Below, one piece after another: positions 18,039 to 25,715 of a DNA stretch of 64,000 nt (position 1 is its first letter; every line of letters begins with the position of its first letter). Origin of the DNA: Corynebacterium ulceribovis DSM 45146 (GTDB lineage: Bacteria; Actinomycetota; Actinomycetes; Mycobacteriales; Mycobacteriaceae); contig NZ_AQUY01000001.1 of NCBI RefSeq assembly GCF_000372445.1, positions 497,449 to 561,448 on the forward strand, given 5' to 3'. Position numbers and translations under genes: made by a program. Below the pieces are notes generated by a model. The model saw only the letters and a program-made list of their open reading frames with translations, was not told the DNA's origin and did not search any database.

Positions 18039-19589
18039 CTAAGCCTCAGGCTTCGACTCACCATCCGGCTTGTCGTCCGCTGGTTTGGAATCGACCGTGC
18101 CATCTTCATCGTGAATATCTTTGCGCAAGAACAGACGGTTGAACACATCGGTTGCTGGGTGAGTAAACCGCTCGAGAACAGTTGGTGCCGCTTCAGACTC
18201 TGAGTGTTCATCATCCGAGACTTCTTCGCTCACGCGCCGCTTCTGTTCGTCAATAAGCTTCCGCTTGCGGCGGCCAGCCTCTTCGCTTTGTTTACCGGAC
18301 TCTTGCCCAGCAACCGTGGCGAACTGAATTTGCCGGAGAGTTTTGTCGCCAGTGCGCAGGTCAGTCAGATCGGAGAAGTAGCGCAGCCACACCGCCACAA
18401 TCGCAACGATTGGCACAGCCAGGAACGCGCCGATAATGCCGAACAGACCGGTACCAACAGTCACCGACAACATGACAATCACAGGGTGCAGGTTCATGGC
18501 CTTCGACTGCAGGAATGGCGACAAGATGTTGCCTTCCAGCTGCTGGACCAGCACAACCAGCGCCAGCACCAGCAGCGCATTAGTGAAACCATTCGTCACC
18601 AGTGCAACGAGGACTGCGAGCACACCAGCAGAAAACGCACCAATAATTGGAATGAAACCTGCGAAGAACGTCAGCACAGCGATGGCCAGCGCCAGTGGCA
18701 CCTTCAAAATGATCAGGCCAAGACCAATAAACACCGCGTCAACAAGCGAGACGAGGGCCTGGGCACGGATGTAACCAGACAAAGTGGACCACGAGCGGGT
18801 CAGTGCCTCAGTCATGTGCCAGCCAAGGCGCTGACCCAGCGCGCCGCGCAGCCACGGCAAGAACTTGTCGCCGTCCTTGAGGAAGAAGAAGGTGAGGACC
18901 AGCACAACCACCATGTTGACGAGCACATTCGAGGCAGTAGAAAGGCCATTGACGGCGTAACCAGCAATATTCGATGCCTGGTCCTGCAACCAACCAGTGG
19001 CTTGGTCCAGCATCGAGTTGAGCTGGGAGTCTTGCAAGTTAACTGGCGGGCCCTGCAGCCAATCCTGAACACGGCGCAGACCAATGGAGAACTTACTGAC
19101 GAGGTCATCCGACTGCTCCACCATCGGTGGGGTGATCAGCGCGAAAATGCCGCCAACAATGCCGAGGGAGCCAAGCATAGAAATAGCTACGGCCAATGCG
19201 CGTGGGAAGCGCCATTTACTGAGCAATGCCACCGGCGGCCAGAGCACGGTGCAGACGATCAGCGTTGCGAACACCGGCAGCAGCGCCGCGGAAATCATGC
19301 TCATGCCACGCCACAAAATGAAGGTGGCCACTGCGATCACGATAAAACGCAGCGCCCAACCGCTAGCCGAACGCAGCGATTCACTCAGGACGTCAGCGCG
19401 GTCAATGCGACTCGGTCCGGCAGGGTCGGTGGCATCGGAAGGAAGCACCAAGGTTTCGGCGATGCTCACCGGCTCCGAGCCGACTAAGCGATCAGCGAAA
19501 TCACGGGTCTCGTTCGGGTCCACATCTTGCGGGCGAACTAGGTCGCCGATGTGCAGTTGGTCATCGTCTCGGTTAGTCACGTTTTCCAT
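18039..19589 (-). CDS. AI-2E family (PerM/TqsA-type) transporter
   Basis: 516 residues. After a cytoplasmic N-terminus of about 85 residues come about eight hydrophobic helices: FIVIAVATFILWRGM, SAALLPVFATLIVCTVLWPP, MLGSLGIVGGIFALITP, VLVNMVVVLVLTFFFLKDGD, LAIAVLTFFAGFIPIIGAF and more. The conserved FFLKDGDKFLPWL, GFIPIIGAF and GNILSPFLQSKAM segments identify the AI-2E transporter family (PF01594-like). Members move small solutes or act in cation/proton exchange; the substrate here is unknown. A charged C-terminal tail of about 110 residues (KQSEEAGRRKRKLIDEQKRR) extends past the domain. Divergent from ychF with 86 bases between starts. Confidence 0.85.
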   Translation of the reverse strand: MENVTNRDDDQLHIGDLVRPQDVDPNETRDFADRLVGSEPVSIAETLVLPSDATDPAGPSRIDRADVLSESLRSASGWALRFIVIAVATFILWRGMSMISAALLPVFATLIVCTVLWPPVALLSKWRFPRALAVAISMLGSLGIVGGIFALITPPMVEQSDDLVSKFSIGLRRVQDWLQGPPVNLQDSQLNSMLDQATGWLQDQASNIAGYAVNGLSTASNVLVNMVVVLVLTFFFLKDGDKFLPWLRGALGQRLGWHMTEALTRSWSTLSGYIRAQALVSLVDAVFIGLGLIILKVPLALAIAVLTFFAGFIPIIGAFSAGVLAVLVALVTNGFTNALLVLALVVLVQQLEGNILSPFLQSKAMNLHPVIVMLSVTVGTGLFGIIGAFLAVPIVAIVAVWLRYFSDLTDLRTGDKTLRQIQFATVAGQESGKQSEEAGRRKRKLIDEQKRRVSEEVSDDEHSESEAAPTVLERFTHPATDVFNRLFLRKDIHDEDGTVDSKPADDKPDGESKPEA

Positions 19590-19661
19590 TGTGCACTATG
19601 GATAAGACACACACGTACTAATGCGAACCCGGCCGGTGTTCGAAAGCTTGGGGCAAGGCCG

Positions 19662-19667
19662 TAGGAT
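19662..19667 (+). promoter_or_regulatory. -10 box TAGGAT, leaderless start of ychF
   Basis: TAGGAT, 8 bases, then the GTG at 19676. Confidence 0.5.
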
Positions 19668-19675
19668 AGGGAACT

Positions 19676-20755
19676 GTGAGCCTTACACTTGGAATTGTCG
19701 GTCTGCCCAACGTCGGTAAGTCGACCCTTTTTAATGCCCTGACCCGAAACGATGTGCTGGCAGCGAACTACCCATTCGCCACCATCGAACCAAACGTCGG
19801 CGTGGTTGAACTGCCCGACCCGCGGCTGAATCAGCTTGCGGACATGTTTGGTTCTGAGCGCATCCTGCCAGCCACGGTGTCCTTCGTTGACATTGCCGGC
19901 ATCGTGAAGGGTGCTTCCGAAGGTGAAGGCCTGGGCAACAAGTTCTTGGCCAACATCCGCGAAGCTGATGCCATTTGCCAGGTAGTCCGTGTATTCGAGG
20001 ACTCCGACGTGGTGCACGTGGAAGGCAAGGTTGACCCAGCCAGCGACATCGGTGTCATTGAGACCGAGCTGATTCTGGCGGACCTCCAAACCATTGAAAA
20101 GGCATTGCCGCGTCTGGAAAAGGAAGCCAAGAAGGATAAGGAACGCGTCGGTTTCGTTGAGGCCGTCAAAAAGGCGCAGGCCGTTTTGGAAGAAGGCCGC
20201 ACCCTCTTCGCAGCCAAGGGCGATGTGTCCCTGCCAGAGCTGCGCGAACTGCACCTGCTGACCGCTAAGCCGTTCCTGTACGTGTTCAACGCCGACGAAG
20301 GTGTGCTGACCAGTGACGACCGTAAGGCAGAGCTGGCCGGGGCAGTGGAACCAGCCGAGTGCGTGTTCCTCGACGCCAAGACCGAAACCGACCTTTTGGA
20401 GCTTGATGACGAAGAGGCTGCCGAGCTGCTAGCTGAAATCGGTCAGACTGAGTCGGGCTTGCACCAGCTGGCTCGCGCTGGTTTCCGCACTCTGGGACTG
20501 CAGACTTACCTGACTGCGGGGCCGAAGGAAGCACGCGCATGGACCATCAAGAAGGGTGACACTGCGCCGCAGGCAGCTGGCGTGATTCACACAGACTTTG
20601 AACGCGGCTTCATTAAGGCTGAAGTTGTGTCCTTCCGTGACCTGGTTGCAGCCGGTTCGATGGCCGAGGCCAAGTCCGCCGGTAAGGTTCGCCAAGAAGG
20701 CAAGGACTACATCATGCACGACGGCGACGTCGTCGAATTTAAGTTCAACGTGTAG
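19676..20755 (+). CDS. ychF: Redox-regulated ATPase / ribosome-associated YchF (OLA1 family)
   Basis: 359 residues, the usual YchF length. P-loop GLPNVGKS at residues 9-16, FATIEPNVGVV near 38, VDIAGIVKGASEGEGLGNKFL near 66-86, and the altered NADEG in place of NKxD, which explains the family's preference for ATP over GTP. A coiled-coil arm (about residues 130-180) and a C-terminal TGS domain (TYLTAGPKEARAW..., VVEFKFNV) complete it. It is a universally conserved translation-associated ATPase also linked to oxidative-stress control. Start is GTG at 19676 with TAGGAT 8 bases upstream and no clear ribosome site. It follows the ispH block as in mycobacteria (Rv1112). Confidence 0.96.
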   Translation: MSLTLGIVGLPNVGKSTLFNALTRNDVLAANYPFATIEPNVGVVELPDPRLNQLADMFGSERILPATVSFVDIAGIVKGASEGEGLGNKFLANIREADAICQVVRVFEDSDVVHVEGKVDPASDIGVIETELILADLQTIEKALPRLEKEAKKDKERVGFVEAVKKAQAVLEEGRTLFAAKGDVSLPELRELHLLTAKPFLYVFNADEGVLTSDDRKAELAGAVEPAECVFLDAKTETDLLELDDEEAAELLAEIGQTESGLHQLARAGFRTLGLQTYLTAGPKEARAWTIKKGDTAPQAAGVIHTDFERGFIKAEVVSFRDLVAAGSMAEAKSAGKVRQEGKDYIMHDGDVVEFKFNV

Positions 20756-20776
20756 TCGGCTTCACACAATTGGTGT

Positions 20777-21235
20777 TTAGTTCTTGACCCACTCGAAGTC
20801 TTCTTGGGTCAAGAACCAACCGGCAATCTCATCGATTCTCTCGTCGAACTCGTCTTCGTCTTCGAAAGGGAGAGAACGCAGAAATTCAACTTGTTCGGCC
20901 GTGAAGAAGGAGTCGTAAGTAGACACCGGATCGCCGTCCATTTGGATGCAGGTGGCGAGCTCGGTAAACGCGAACTCTTGGAAATCCTTGGCGTGCCAGG
21001 ATCCTTCGCCGGTGCTTCTGTCCAAGAGCGCGACGTGGTTGTCCATGAAGACGAAGGGGTCGCCGGAAGGGTCTTTCGCGAAAACGATGAAGTCAAGGTC
21101 CGGCATGACGGTGAATCCAGCGAGTAGCGTCTCTTTAGGATCTTCGTCAGGATCGATGAATTCTATGAACTCTGCTCGCGGCCATTCAGCCCGAAACCTG
21201 ACGAAATCGTCAGGGAAGTTTTGCTGGTCAGTCAC
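20777..21235 (-). CDS. Small acidic protein, possible SMI1/KNR4 (SUKH) type
   Basis: 152 residues from a GTG at 21235, strongly acidic with Phe and Trp throughout. It reads FPDDFVRFRAEW near the start, AGFTVMPDLDFIVFAKDPSG in the middle, DPFVFMDNHVALLDRS and a C-terminal FEDEDEFDERIDEIAGWF. The order of a hydrophobic strand, a D-x-x-G turn and an acidic end recalls SUKH-domain proteins, many of which are immunity proteins for contact-dependent toxins, but the match is weak and no toxin gene is next to it. GTG is preferred to the ATG at 21244 because TAGTAT stands exactly 7 bases upstream. It converges on ychF with only 21 bases between stops. Confidence 0.55.
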   Translation of the reverse strand: MTDQQNFPDDFVRFRAEWPRAEFIEFIDPDEDPKETLLAGFTVMPDLDFIVFAKDPSGDPFVFMDNHVALLDRSTGEGSWHAKDFQEFAFTELATCIQMDGDPVSTYDSFFTAEQVEFLRSLPFEDEDEFDERIDEIAGWFLTQEDFEWVKN

Positions 21236-21242
21236 ACTTCGC

Positions 21243-21248
21243 ATACTA
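21243..21248 (-). promoter_or_regulatory. -10 box TAGTAT, leaderless start of the small acidic protein
   Basis: TAGTAT followed by 7 bases and the GTG at 21235; it overlaps the alternative ATG at 21244. Confidence 0.45.
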
Positions 21249-21284
21249 CAGAGCTCATACTCCGTTTGGCCGCTGTGCCTCCGA

Positions 21285-21869
21285 TTAATCGGTTTTGTGG
21301 GCTTCAGCGCTCTTGATTACCAGATCGCTCAATCGGGTGATGTAGTCGCGAACGAAGTCGACGGTTCGTTCTGGAGCTAGCCGACCCTCTTCGATCAGAG
21401 TTGGAGATTGTCCGAGGAAAACTTCTGGCTGACCGAGCATGGGCATATCGAAGTAGGAGAGTGCGAGTCGGAGGTTCTTTTGGGATGAGTATCCGCCCAG
21501 GCGTCCGACGGAATGGCTGATGATTCCTGCTGGCAACCCTTTCCATGCGACATCGGAGTTGGGCTTGGAGCCGATGTCCACAGCATTTTTGAGGCAAGCA
21601 GGGATAGTTCGGTTATTTTCGGACGTCACGAAGAGGATTCCGTCGGAGTTCTTGATTGTGGTGCGGAACTGGACGTAGGAGTCTGGGGTGGGAACATCTG
21701 TGACATCCGGGTCGTCATAGTCGAAGTTGTACAGCGGCAAGTGGCCGATTTCTAGGATGTGCGCGTCGACATTCTCTGGGAAGTACTGCAGGCAACTCAA
21801 TGCGATTTTTCGTGCGTAAGATTCTCGCCGCAGGCTGCCAACGAGCACGGATACGTTATAGGACACCAT
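21285..21869 (-). CDS. NADPH-dependent FMN reductase family protein
   Basis: 194 residues with a flavodoxin-like fold: VSVLVGSLRRESYARKIAL near the start is the phosphate-binding loop for FMN, DGILFVTSENNRTIPACLKNAVD in the middle corresponds to the usual PEYN-x-S-x-P-x-x-LKNA region, and KGLPAGIISHSVGRLGG follows. Members reduce FMN, quinones, azo dyes or chromate with NAD(P)H. In the second motif ENNRTIPACLKNA replaces the common EYNGSIPGVLKNA, a small variation at the flavin. AAAGGAAA precedes the ATG at 21869; a GTG at 21866 is better spaced from it and equally possible. Same strand as the small acidic gene downstream. Confidence 0.8.
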   Translation of the reverse strand: MVSYNVSVLVGSLRRESYARKIALSCLQYFPENVDAHILEIGHLPLYNFDYDDPDVTDVPTPDSYVQFRTTIKNSDGILFVTSENNRTIPACLKNAVDIGSKPNSDVAWKGLPAGIISHSVGRLGGYSSQKNLRLALSYFDMPMLGQPEVFLGQSPTLIEEGRLAPERTVDFVRDYITRLSDLVIKSAEAHKTD

Positions 21870-21998
21870 TTTCCTTTCGATATGCAGTGGGTTTCGGTCG
21901 AATTGGGTACCCACCCGACTCTATCAAAGAGTTCGGGCAGGGAAAAATAAAAGTTCAACCAATTGAACATTGGAATTGTTTAGTAGGCGCCGATCCTT

Positions 21999-22046
21999 AA
22001 CAAGAGGAGAGGGGAGTGCTGTAACAAGAGGAGAGGGGAGTGCTGT
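21999..22046. repeat. Perfect tandem duplication, 2 x 24 bp
   Basis: The unit AACAAGAGGAGAGGGGAGTG plus CTGT occurs at 21999-22022 and again at 22023-22046 with no mismatch. It lies between the FMN reductase and ytoQ genes. Confidence 0.95.
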
Positions 22047-22167
22047 TTGATAGCAGGAAAGAACGTTTCTGAAGCATCGGTATGGCGTTAGCTAGGCCGA
22101 ATACTTCCATTGCCCAGTAAGCTCGTTGTTGTTGTATCCACTTTCTGTGTATGAGGAGTTGCCTGCA

Positions 22168-22608
22168 ATGAGTTTCAATGTCTACCTTTCCGGTGAAATC
22201 CACACCACGTGGCGCGAGGAAATCCAGAAGGGCGCTGAAGCTGCAGGGCTAGATGTTGTGTTCACTGCACCGGTCACCGACCACCCAGCCAGTGACGCTG
22301 CTGGCGACCACTTGGGGGAAACCAGCAACCAGTTCTGGCGGGACCACCAGTCATCAAAGATCAACTCCATCCGCACGCGCACCCTTATTGAGGAAGCGGA
22401 CCTAGTAGTGGTGCGTTTCGGCAGCGAATACAAGCAGTGGAACGCTGCCTTCGACGCTGGTTACTGCGCCGCGTTGAGCAAGCCGTACGTCACGCTGCAT
22501 GATGCTGAAATCGTGCACCCTCTCAAGGAAGTTGACGCTGCTGCGCAGGCATGGTGCCAGACCACCGATCAGGTCGTGGAGATTCTGCGCTACGTGCTTG
22601 AAGGCTGA
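22168..22608 (+). CDS. YtoQ family protein
   Basis: 146 residues. FNVYLSGEIHTTWREEI near the start, TAPVTDHPASDAAGD, RTRTLIEEADLVVVRFGSEYKQWNAAFDAGYCAAL and ITLHDAEIVHPLKEVDAAA-type text later identify YtoQ, a family related in fold to nucleoside 2-deoxyribosyltransferases; no reaction is established. The ATG at 22168 is preferred to the earlier start at 22126 because GAGGAG lies 9 bases upstream and the family begins with this MxxxVYLSGEIH block. A short coding-looking segment in another frame follows the stop (22604-22711). Confidence 0.8.
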   Translation: MSFNVYLSGEIHTTWREEIQKGAEAAGLDVVFTAPVTDHPASDAAGDHLGETSNQFWRDHQSSKINSIRTRTLIEEADLVVVRFGSEYKQWNAAFDAGYCAALSKPYVTLHDAEIVHPLKEVDAAAQAWCQTTDQVVEILRYVLEG

Positions 22609-22711
22609 TGAGAGGCTCTTCAACGAACTCGATGCGTTGTTAGCGAGTACTCCGCCAGACGGCAGTAGCGAGTTGGAATCACCCTCGCGTTATTTTGGTC
22701 GCCGTCAATAA
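22604..22711 (+). pseudogene. Possible gene remnant after ytoQ
   Basis: In the +1 frame relative to ytoQ, 35 codons read ADERLFNELDALLASTPPDG and on to SPSRYFGRRQ before a TAA at 22709. Amino-acid content looks like a genuine protein C-terminus, but there is no start codon or ribosome site in this frame. It may be a decayed gene end, or a frameshifted extension of YtoQ. I recognise no family. Confidence 0.25.
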
Positions 22712-22804
22712 GCCCCAACGCCGGACACCTCCCACGCCGTCACTATTCCGGCAAGCCGCTCGTACACTGGTGAGTGAACATCCGCTGCACACTAAGGAGC
22801 CATC

Positions 22805-23191
22805 ATGGCAGTTCAAGGCACCCCGTACATTGGTTTCAACGGCCAGGCGAAAGAAGCCCTCGACTTCTACCACGCAGTTTTCGGGGGCGAGCTGCGTACC
22901 GTCCCGTGGCCTGACGGCAAGCTCATCATGCACGGACACCTCGTTACCGACGCCGGCTGGAACCTGATGGCTGCCGATAATCCTGAGGCCGGCGACGTTT
23001 TTAACAAGGAACAGCGCGTCACCATTTGCGTATGGGGCGACGATGAGCCTGCCATGCGCCGCCAATTCGAGCAGCTTTCTGAGGGCGGGGAGGTGGGCAT
23101 GCCGTTGCAGGAACAGGAATGGGGTGCAACCTTCGGCGGGGTGAAAGACAAATTTGGCGTCGACTGGGGCTTCAACATCGAGCGAGCTTAA
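22805..23191 (+). CDS. PhnB-like VOC (glyoxalase-fold) protein
   Basis: 128 residues. TPYIGFNGQAKEALDFYHAVFGG opens the fold as in PhnB/3-demethylubiquinone-9 methyltransferase-like members of the vicinal-oxygen-chelate superfamily, then LIMHGHLVTDAGWNLMAAD, and the end WGATFGGVKDKFGVDWGFNI is the classic PhnB-type closing motif. Such proteins bind a metal or small ligand; the reaction is usually unknown. AAGGAG precedes the ATG at 22805. The stop TAA shares one base with the start of the next gene, so the pair is translationally coupled. Confidence 0.85.
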   Translation: MAVQGTPYIGFNGQAKEALDFYHAVFGGELRTVPWPDGKLIMHGHLVTDAGWNLMAADNPEAGDVFNKEQRVTICVWGDDEPAMRRQFEQLSEGGEVGMPLQEQEWGATFGGVKDKFGVDWGFNIERA

Positions 23192-23727
23192 TGTCCTCAC
23201 CAGATAATGTGCTGCTGCACTTAGCGCCTGAAGATGACGCGACGGTGCGGGAGCTTTTCGACGAACTCGAAGCGCGTGGTTTCCCCAAGCAGAACCAGAC
23301 GCCGCACATCACCTTGACCTTTTCGCCAACGATGGCGCCGCAAGTCGTCGAGCGTGCCGCGATGCTTTTGCCGCTGCTGGTTCCGGCGACTTTTCAACGC
23401 ATGGGCACCATCGTTTTCGGGACGAAGCGGAAACAGACAGTCGCGTGGCTGCTGCAGACCACCGAAGAGCTGGAAGCGGCTGCTCGGGAACTAAATTCCA
23501 TTAATCCTGGTGGACGCGGTGGCCGCTGGATACCGCACTTGACCATGGGCCTGCGCCTACCGCGCGAAATCGTTCCGGATTACATCCGAGCATTGGATGA
23601 ATTGGTCTCGCCGCACTTCAAGGAAATGACCGCAACGCGTGCGGCACTCTGGCGTCCTGCAAGTCAGGAACTTACGGTGCTTGCTGGGGCCCAAAGCAGT
23701 CTCAAAATGGGTGGCTCCTGCGGCTAA
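23191..23727 (+). CDS. 2H phosphoesterase (2'-5' RNA ligase family)
   Basis: 178 residues. Two H-x-T motifs are present at the right distance: PHITLTF near residue 34 and PHLTMGL near 118, the catalytic signature of the 2H phosphoesterase superfamily (LigT/ThpR-like), which open 2',3'-cyclic nucleotides or ligate tRNA halves in vitro. The start ATG overlaps the preceding stop (TAATG). The last 171 bases overlap the 3' end of the convergent DUF1772 gene; both H-x-T motifs lie before or at the edge of the overlap, so the extra length is the C-terminal lobe. Confidence 0.8.
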   Translation: MSSPDNVLLHLAPEDDATVRELFDELEARGFPKQNQTPHITLTFSPTMAPQVVERAAMLLPLLVPATFQRMGTIVFGTKRKQTVAWLLQTTEELEAAARELNSINPGGRGGRWIPHLTMGLRLPREIVPDYIRALDELVSPHFKEMTATRAALWRPASQELTVLAGAQSSLKMGGSCG

Positions 23728-24258
23728 CGGGACAAGCGCGACTGCGAGAACAGCCATCAAAAGTGACAAACCAGACACCATCGTGCGCACGCCATTCCAC
23801 GCCTGCCAACGACCGGAATAGTCGTGCCAAATACTGGCGGCTTCCTCGATGTTTTCTGGAACAGTGACGCGAGCGAGTTCCTCATTCATCGGCACGTTGA
23901 CTAGCAGAGTCAATACCAAGCCGCCGACGGCATAGAGCACCGCCGCGCCGAATAGGAGGTAGGCGGAGGACATCGACTCTTCGCGAAATGCCAAGAAACC
24001 GGATGCTGCGAGAACCAACGGGGTGAAGAAGAAAGCGGGCATGAAAACGAAGTTGCGGACGGAATCATTCATTGCCTGCATCGCAGCGATGGCGACACGC
24101 GGGTCGGCATTGTCCAAACCCCACATGGTGGAGCAGACCCAAGCGTAGAAGAAACCGAAGATGGCTCCGGCGAAAATAGTGGCGGTGACGGCGGCGATGT
24201 GGGCAGGCGAATACAGCGAGTGAGTGGTGCTGGCACCATTCTCCACGATGGTTTTCAT
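23557..24258 (-). CDS. DUF1772 (anthrone-oxygenase-like) membrane protein with extended C-terminus
   Basis: 233 residues. Four hydrophobic helices at about residues 15-40, 70-92, 100-122 and 155-178 with the pattern IFAGAIFGFFYAWVCSTMWGLD and NVPMNEELARV fit the DUF1772 family, which is usually about 150-180 residues. The last 55 or so residues (KHRKFLTCRTPECRTRCGHF and onward) are hydrophilic, Cys/Arg-rich and unlike the family; they are encoded opposite the 2H phosphoesterase gene. The likely reason is loss of the original stop codon, so the reading frame runs into antisense sequence. ATG at 24258 is used; function is unknown. Confidence 0.7.
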   Translation of the reverse strand: MKTIVENGASTTHSLYSPAHIAAVTATIFAGAIFGFFYAWVCSTMWGLDNADPRVAIAAMQAMNDSVRNFVFMPAFFFTPLVLAASGFLAFREESMSSAYLLFGAAVLYAVGGLVLTLLVNVPMNEELARVTVPENIEEAASIWHDYSGRWQAWNGVRTMVSGLSLLMAVLAVALVPLAAGATHFETALGPSKHRKFLTCRTPECRTRCGHFLEVRRDQFIQCSDVIRNDFAR

Positions 24259-24307
24259 GTACAAGTTTTCCCACAGATGGCAGCTATTGTCGCTGTGTGT
24301 GGCGCGG

Positions 24308-24313
24308 TAACCT
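24308..24313 (+). promoter_or_regulatory. -10 box TAACCT, leaderless start of the DUF3021-like gene
   Basis: TAACCT, 6 bases, then the ATG at 24320. Confidence 0.45.
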
Positions 24314-24319
24314 AGGCGT

Positions 24320-24730
24320 ATGCGGCATATATTTCAAGCGCTGCTTCGCGGTGGAATTGCGCTCGTCATCATGGCGACCATTGCAGCGGTGCTTTGGTTC
24401 CAAGGCCAACGCGATGACGCCACGTCGACATTCCTAGTCGCGCTTATTGTGGGCGCTATCGGTGCCGCGAGCGTCATCTACGACCTCGATCATTGGCACA
24501 TAGCCAAGCGAATAGCACTGCACTTCTTGGCCATGCTGATAACTGTGTATCCAGTGCTCGTGCTCAGTGGCTGGTTTCCAAATCAGACTGTCGCGGATTG
24601 GCTCATCATATTTGGCGTATTTATTGCCACTGGGGTGGTAATTCTCTCGACTATTGGCCTCGGCATCGCGCTGTATCGCCTAGCCAGGAAGCCAGCTAAG
24701 CGCCCTGAACCTTCTTCACCTGAGCGTTAA
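24320..24730 (+). CDS. DUF3021-like four-helix membrane protein
   Basis: 136 residues with four hydrophobic helices (IALVIMATIAAVLWF, FLVALIVGAIGAASVIYDL, ALHFLAMLITVYPVLVLSGWF, ADWLIIFGVFIATGVVILST) and a basic, proline-rich end (ARKPAKRPEPSSPER). The helix 2 to 3 turn with a DLDHW segment and KRIALHFLAM resembles the DUF3021 family of Gram-positive bacteria; function unknown. A TAACCT box 6 bases before the ATG suggests a leaderless start. The last 35 bases overlap the end of the convergent lipoprotein gene. Confidence 0.6.
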   Translation: MRHIFQALLRGGIALVIMATIAAVLWFQGQRDDATSTFLVALIVGAIGAASVIYDLDHWHIAKRIALHFLAMLITVYPVLVLSGWFPNQTVADWLIIFGVFIATGVVILSTIGLGIALYRLARKPAKRPEPSSPER

Positions 24731-25580
24731 AGATTTCGACTAGGCGCTTTTTCGCCTCTTCCTTAGCCTCTGGGGAAATCACTCTGCCATCCGTGGTGCC
24801 GACAACTTTGCCGTTTTCGTCGACGCCAAAGTTGCCGTAAGGCTGCGTGGAACTGGTCACCACGAGGCCGTCGACAACCCCCACAATCCGAAACTCGTCA
24901 TAGACATAGTCGCTACCTGCGATTTCCGAGGTCCCCGTGTGCTCAACGGCATAGACTTTGTCGAGTTGTGCTTCTACCGGCAAGTCCAGCTTGTGCACGG
25001 TCATATGGGTTGTCGTTTTGCTGTCAAACTTTTCCAGCTCTGCGATGACTTCTGGCGGCACGTCCTGGTCACCGAGCAGTTTTTCGGCGCTGCCTGCGCT
25101 ATCCGAGGTAATGGTGTATTCCTCGCAGCCCTCCATTGACTTGGCCATCGTGTCGTAGATTTCGGCGTTGGTGTACAAGCCAGTAGTGGCAAAAACGTTC
25201 TCCGACTTGTTCTCGGTCATGGTTACAGTGAATTCAGCAATTTGCTTCGTAACGTCCAGCAACTTCTGGCAATCCGCTGGTTCCACCTTCGTGGCATCGA
25301 GCATCGGGCTGGCCAAGTGCGCAACGTCGCTGGAAGCTACGTCGCCCTTGAAGTTATAGCCATTGACCTCGTCAGTCAGGAGCATGGCTTTCAGCTCGTC
25401 TTCAGTTTTATTGCTGTGCTTTTGGTTGTCTCCGGAGGAACTGTTCCCGGCAGGTGCACCGCCATCGCCGGTGTCATTGTTGGCAGCATTGTCGGTGCCG
25501 CAGCCGACGAGCAGAGCTGCGCTGGCACCAATTGCTGCAATGGTTGTCAGGGTTTTCTGGGTGGAAATTCGATGACGCAT
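24696..25580 (-). CDS. Secreted lipoprotein of unknown function
   Basis: 294 residues. A signal sequence with lipobox LLVGC (Cys27) is followed by a low-complexity Asn/Gly/Ser/Asp linker (about residues 30-60) and a soluble domain of about 230 residues. The body contains ELKAMLLTDEVNGYNFKGD, VEPADCQKLLDV, CEEYTITSD and VDGLVVTSSTQPYGNFGV. Two cysteines (Cys about 112 and about 160) may form a disulfide. The pattern recalls actinobacterial PknH-sensor-like lipoproteins, but I cannot confirm this. ATG at 25580 is preceded by AAGGGG. It overlaps the convergent gene at 24320 by 35 bases. Expected on the outer face of the membrane. Confidence 0.75.
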   Translation of the reverse strand: MRHRISTQKTLTTIAAIGASAALLVGCGTDNAANNDTGDGGAPAGNSSSGDNQKHSNKTEDELKAMLLTDEVNGYNFKGDVASSDVAHLASPMLDATKVEPADCQKLLDVTKQIAEFTVTMTENKSENVFATTGLYTNAEIYDTMAKSMEGCEEYTITSDSAGSAEKLLGDQDVPPEVIAELEKFDSKTTTHMTVHKLDLPVEAQLDKVYAVEHTGTSEIAGSDYVYDEFRIVGVVDGLVVTSSTQPYGNFGVDENGKVVGTTDGRVISPEAKEEAKKRLVEIFNAQVKKVQGA

Positions 25581-25703
25581 GGGGCCCCTTTGGCAATGTG
25601 CGGTGTGGTCCTGTTCTGGCGGGATTTTCCTGAGCGTACTTGAGCGATTCCGCATCGGCAGCGCAAATTGCAACTTGCTCTAGATCGGCAGAAGAACCTG
25701 ACT

Positions 25704-25709
25704 TAGGCT
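25704..25709 (+). promoter_or_regulatory. -10 box TAGGCT, leaderless start of the PIG-L deacetylase gene
   Basis: TAGGCT, 6 bases, then the ATG at 25716. Confidence 0.5.
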
Positions 25710-25715
25710 GATGCC

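Noticed and set aside
18204-19487. 427-codon forward frame opposite the AI-2E transporter
   Set aside because: Gln/His/Arg-rich text typical of antisense translation; the reverse gene has clear membrane helices and family motifs.
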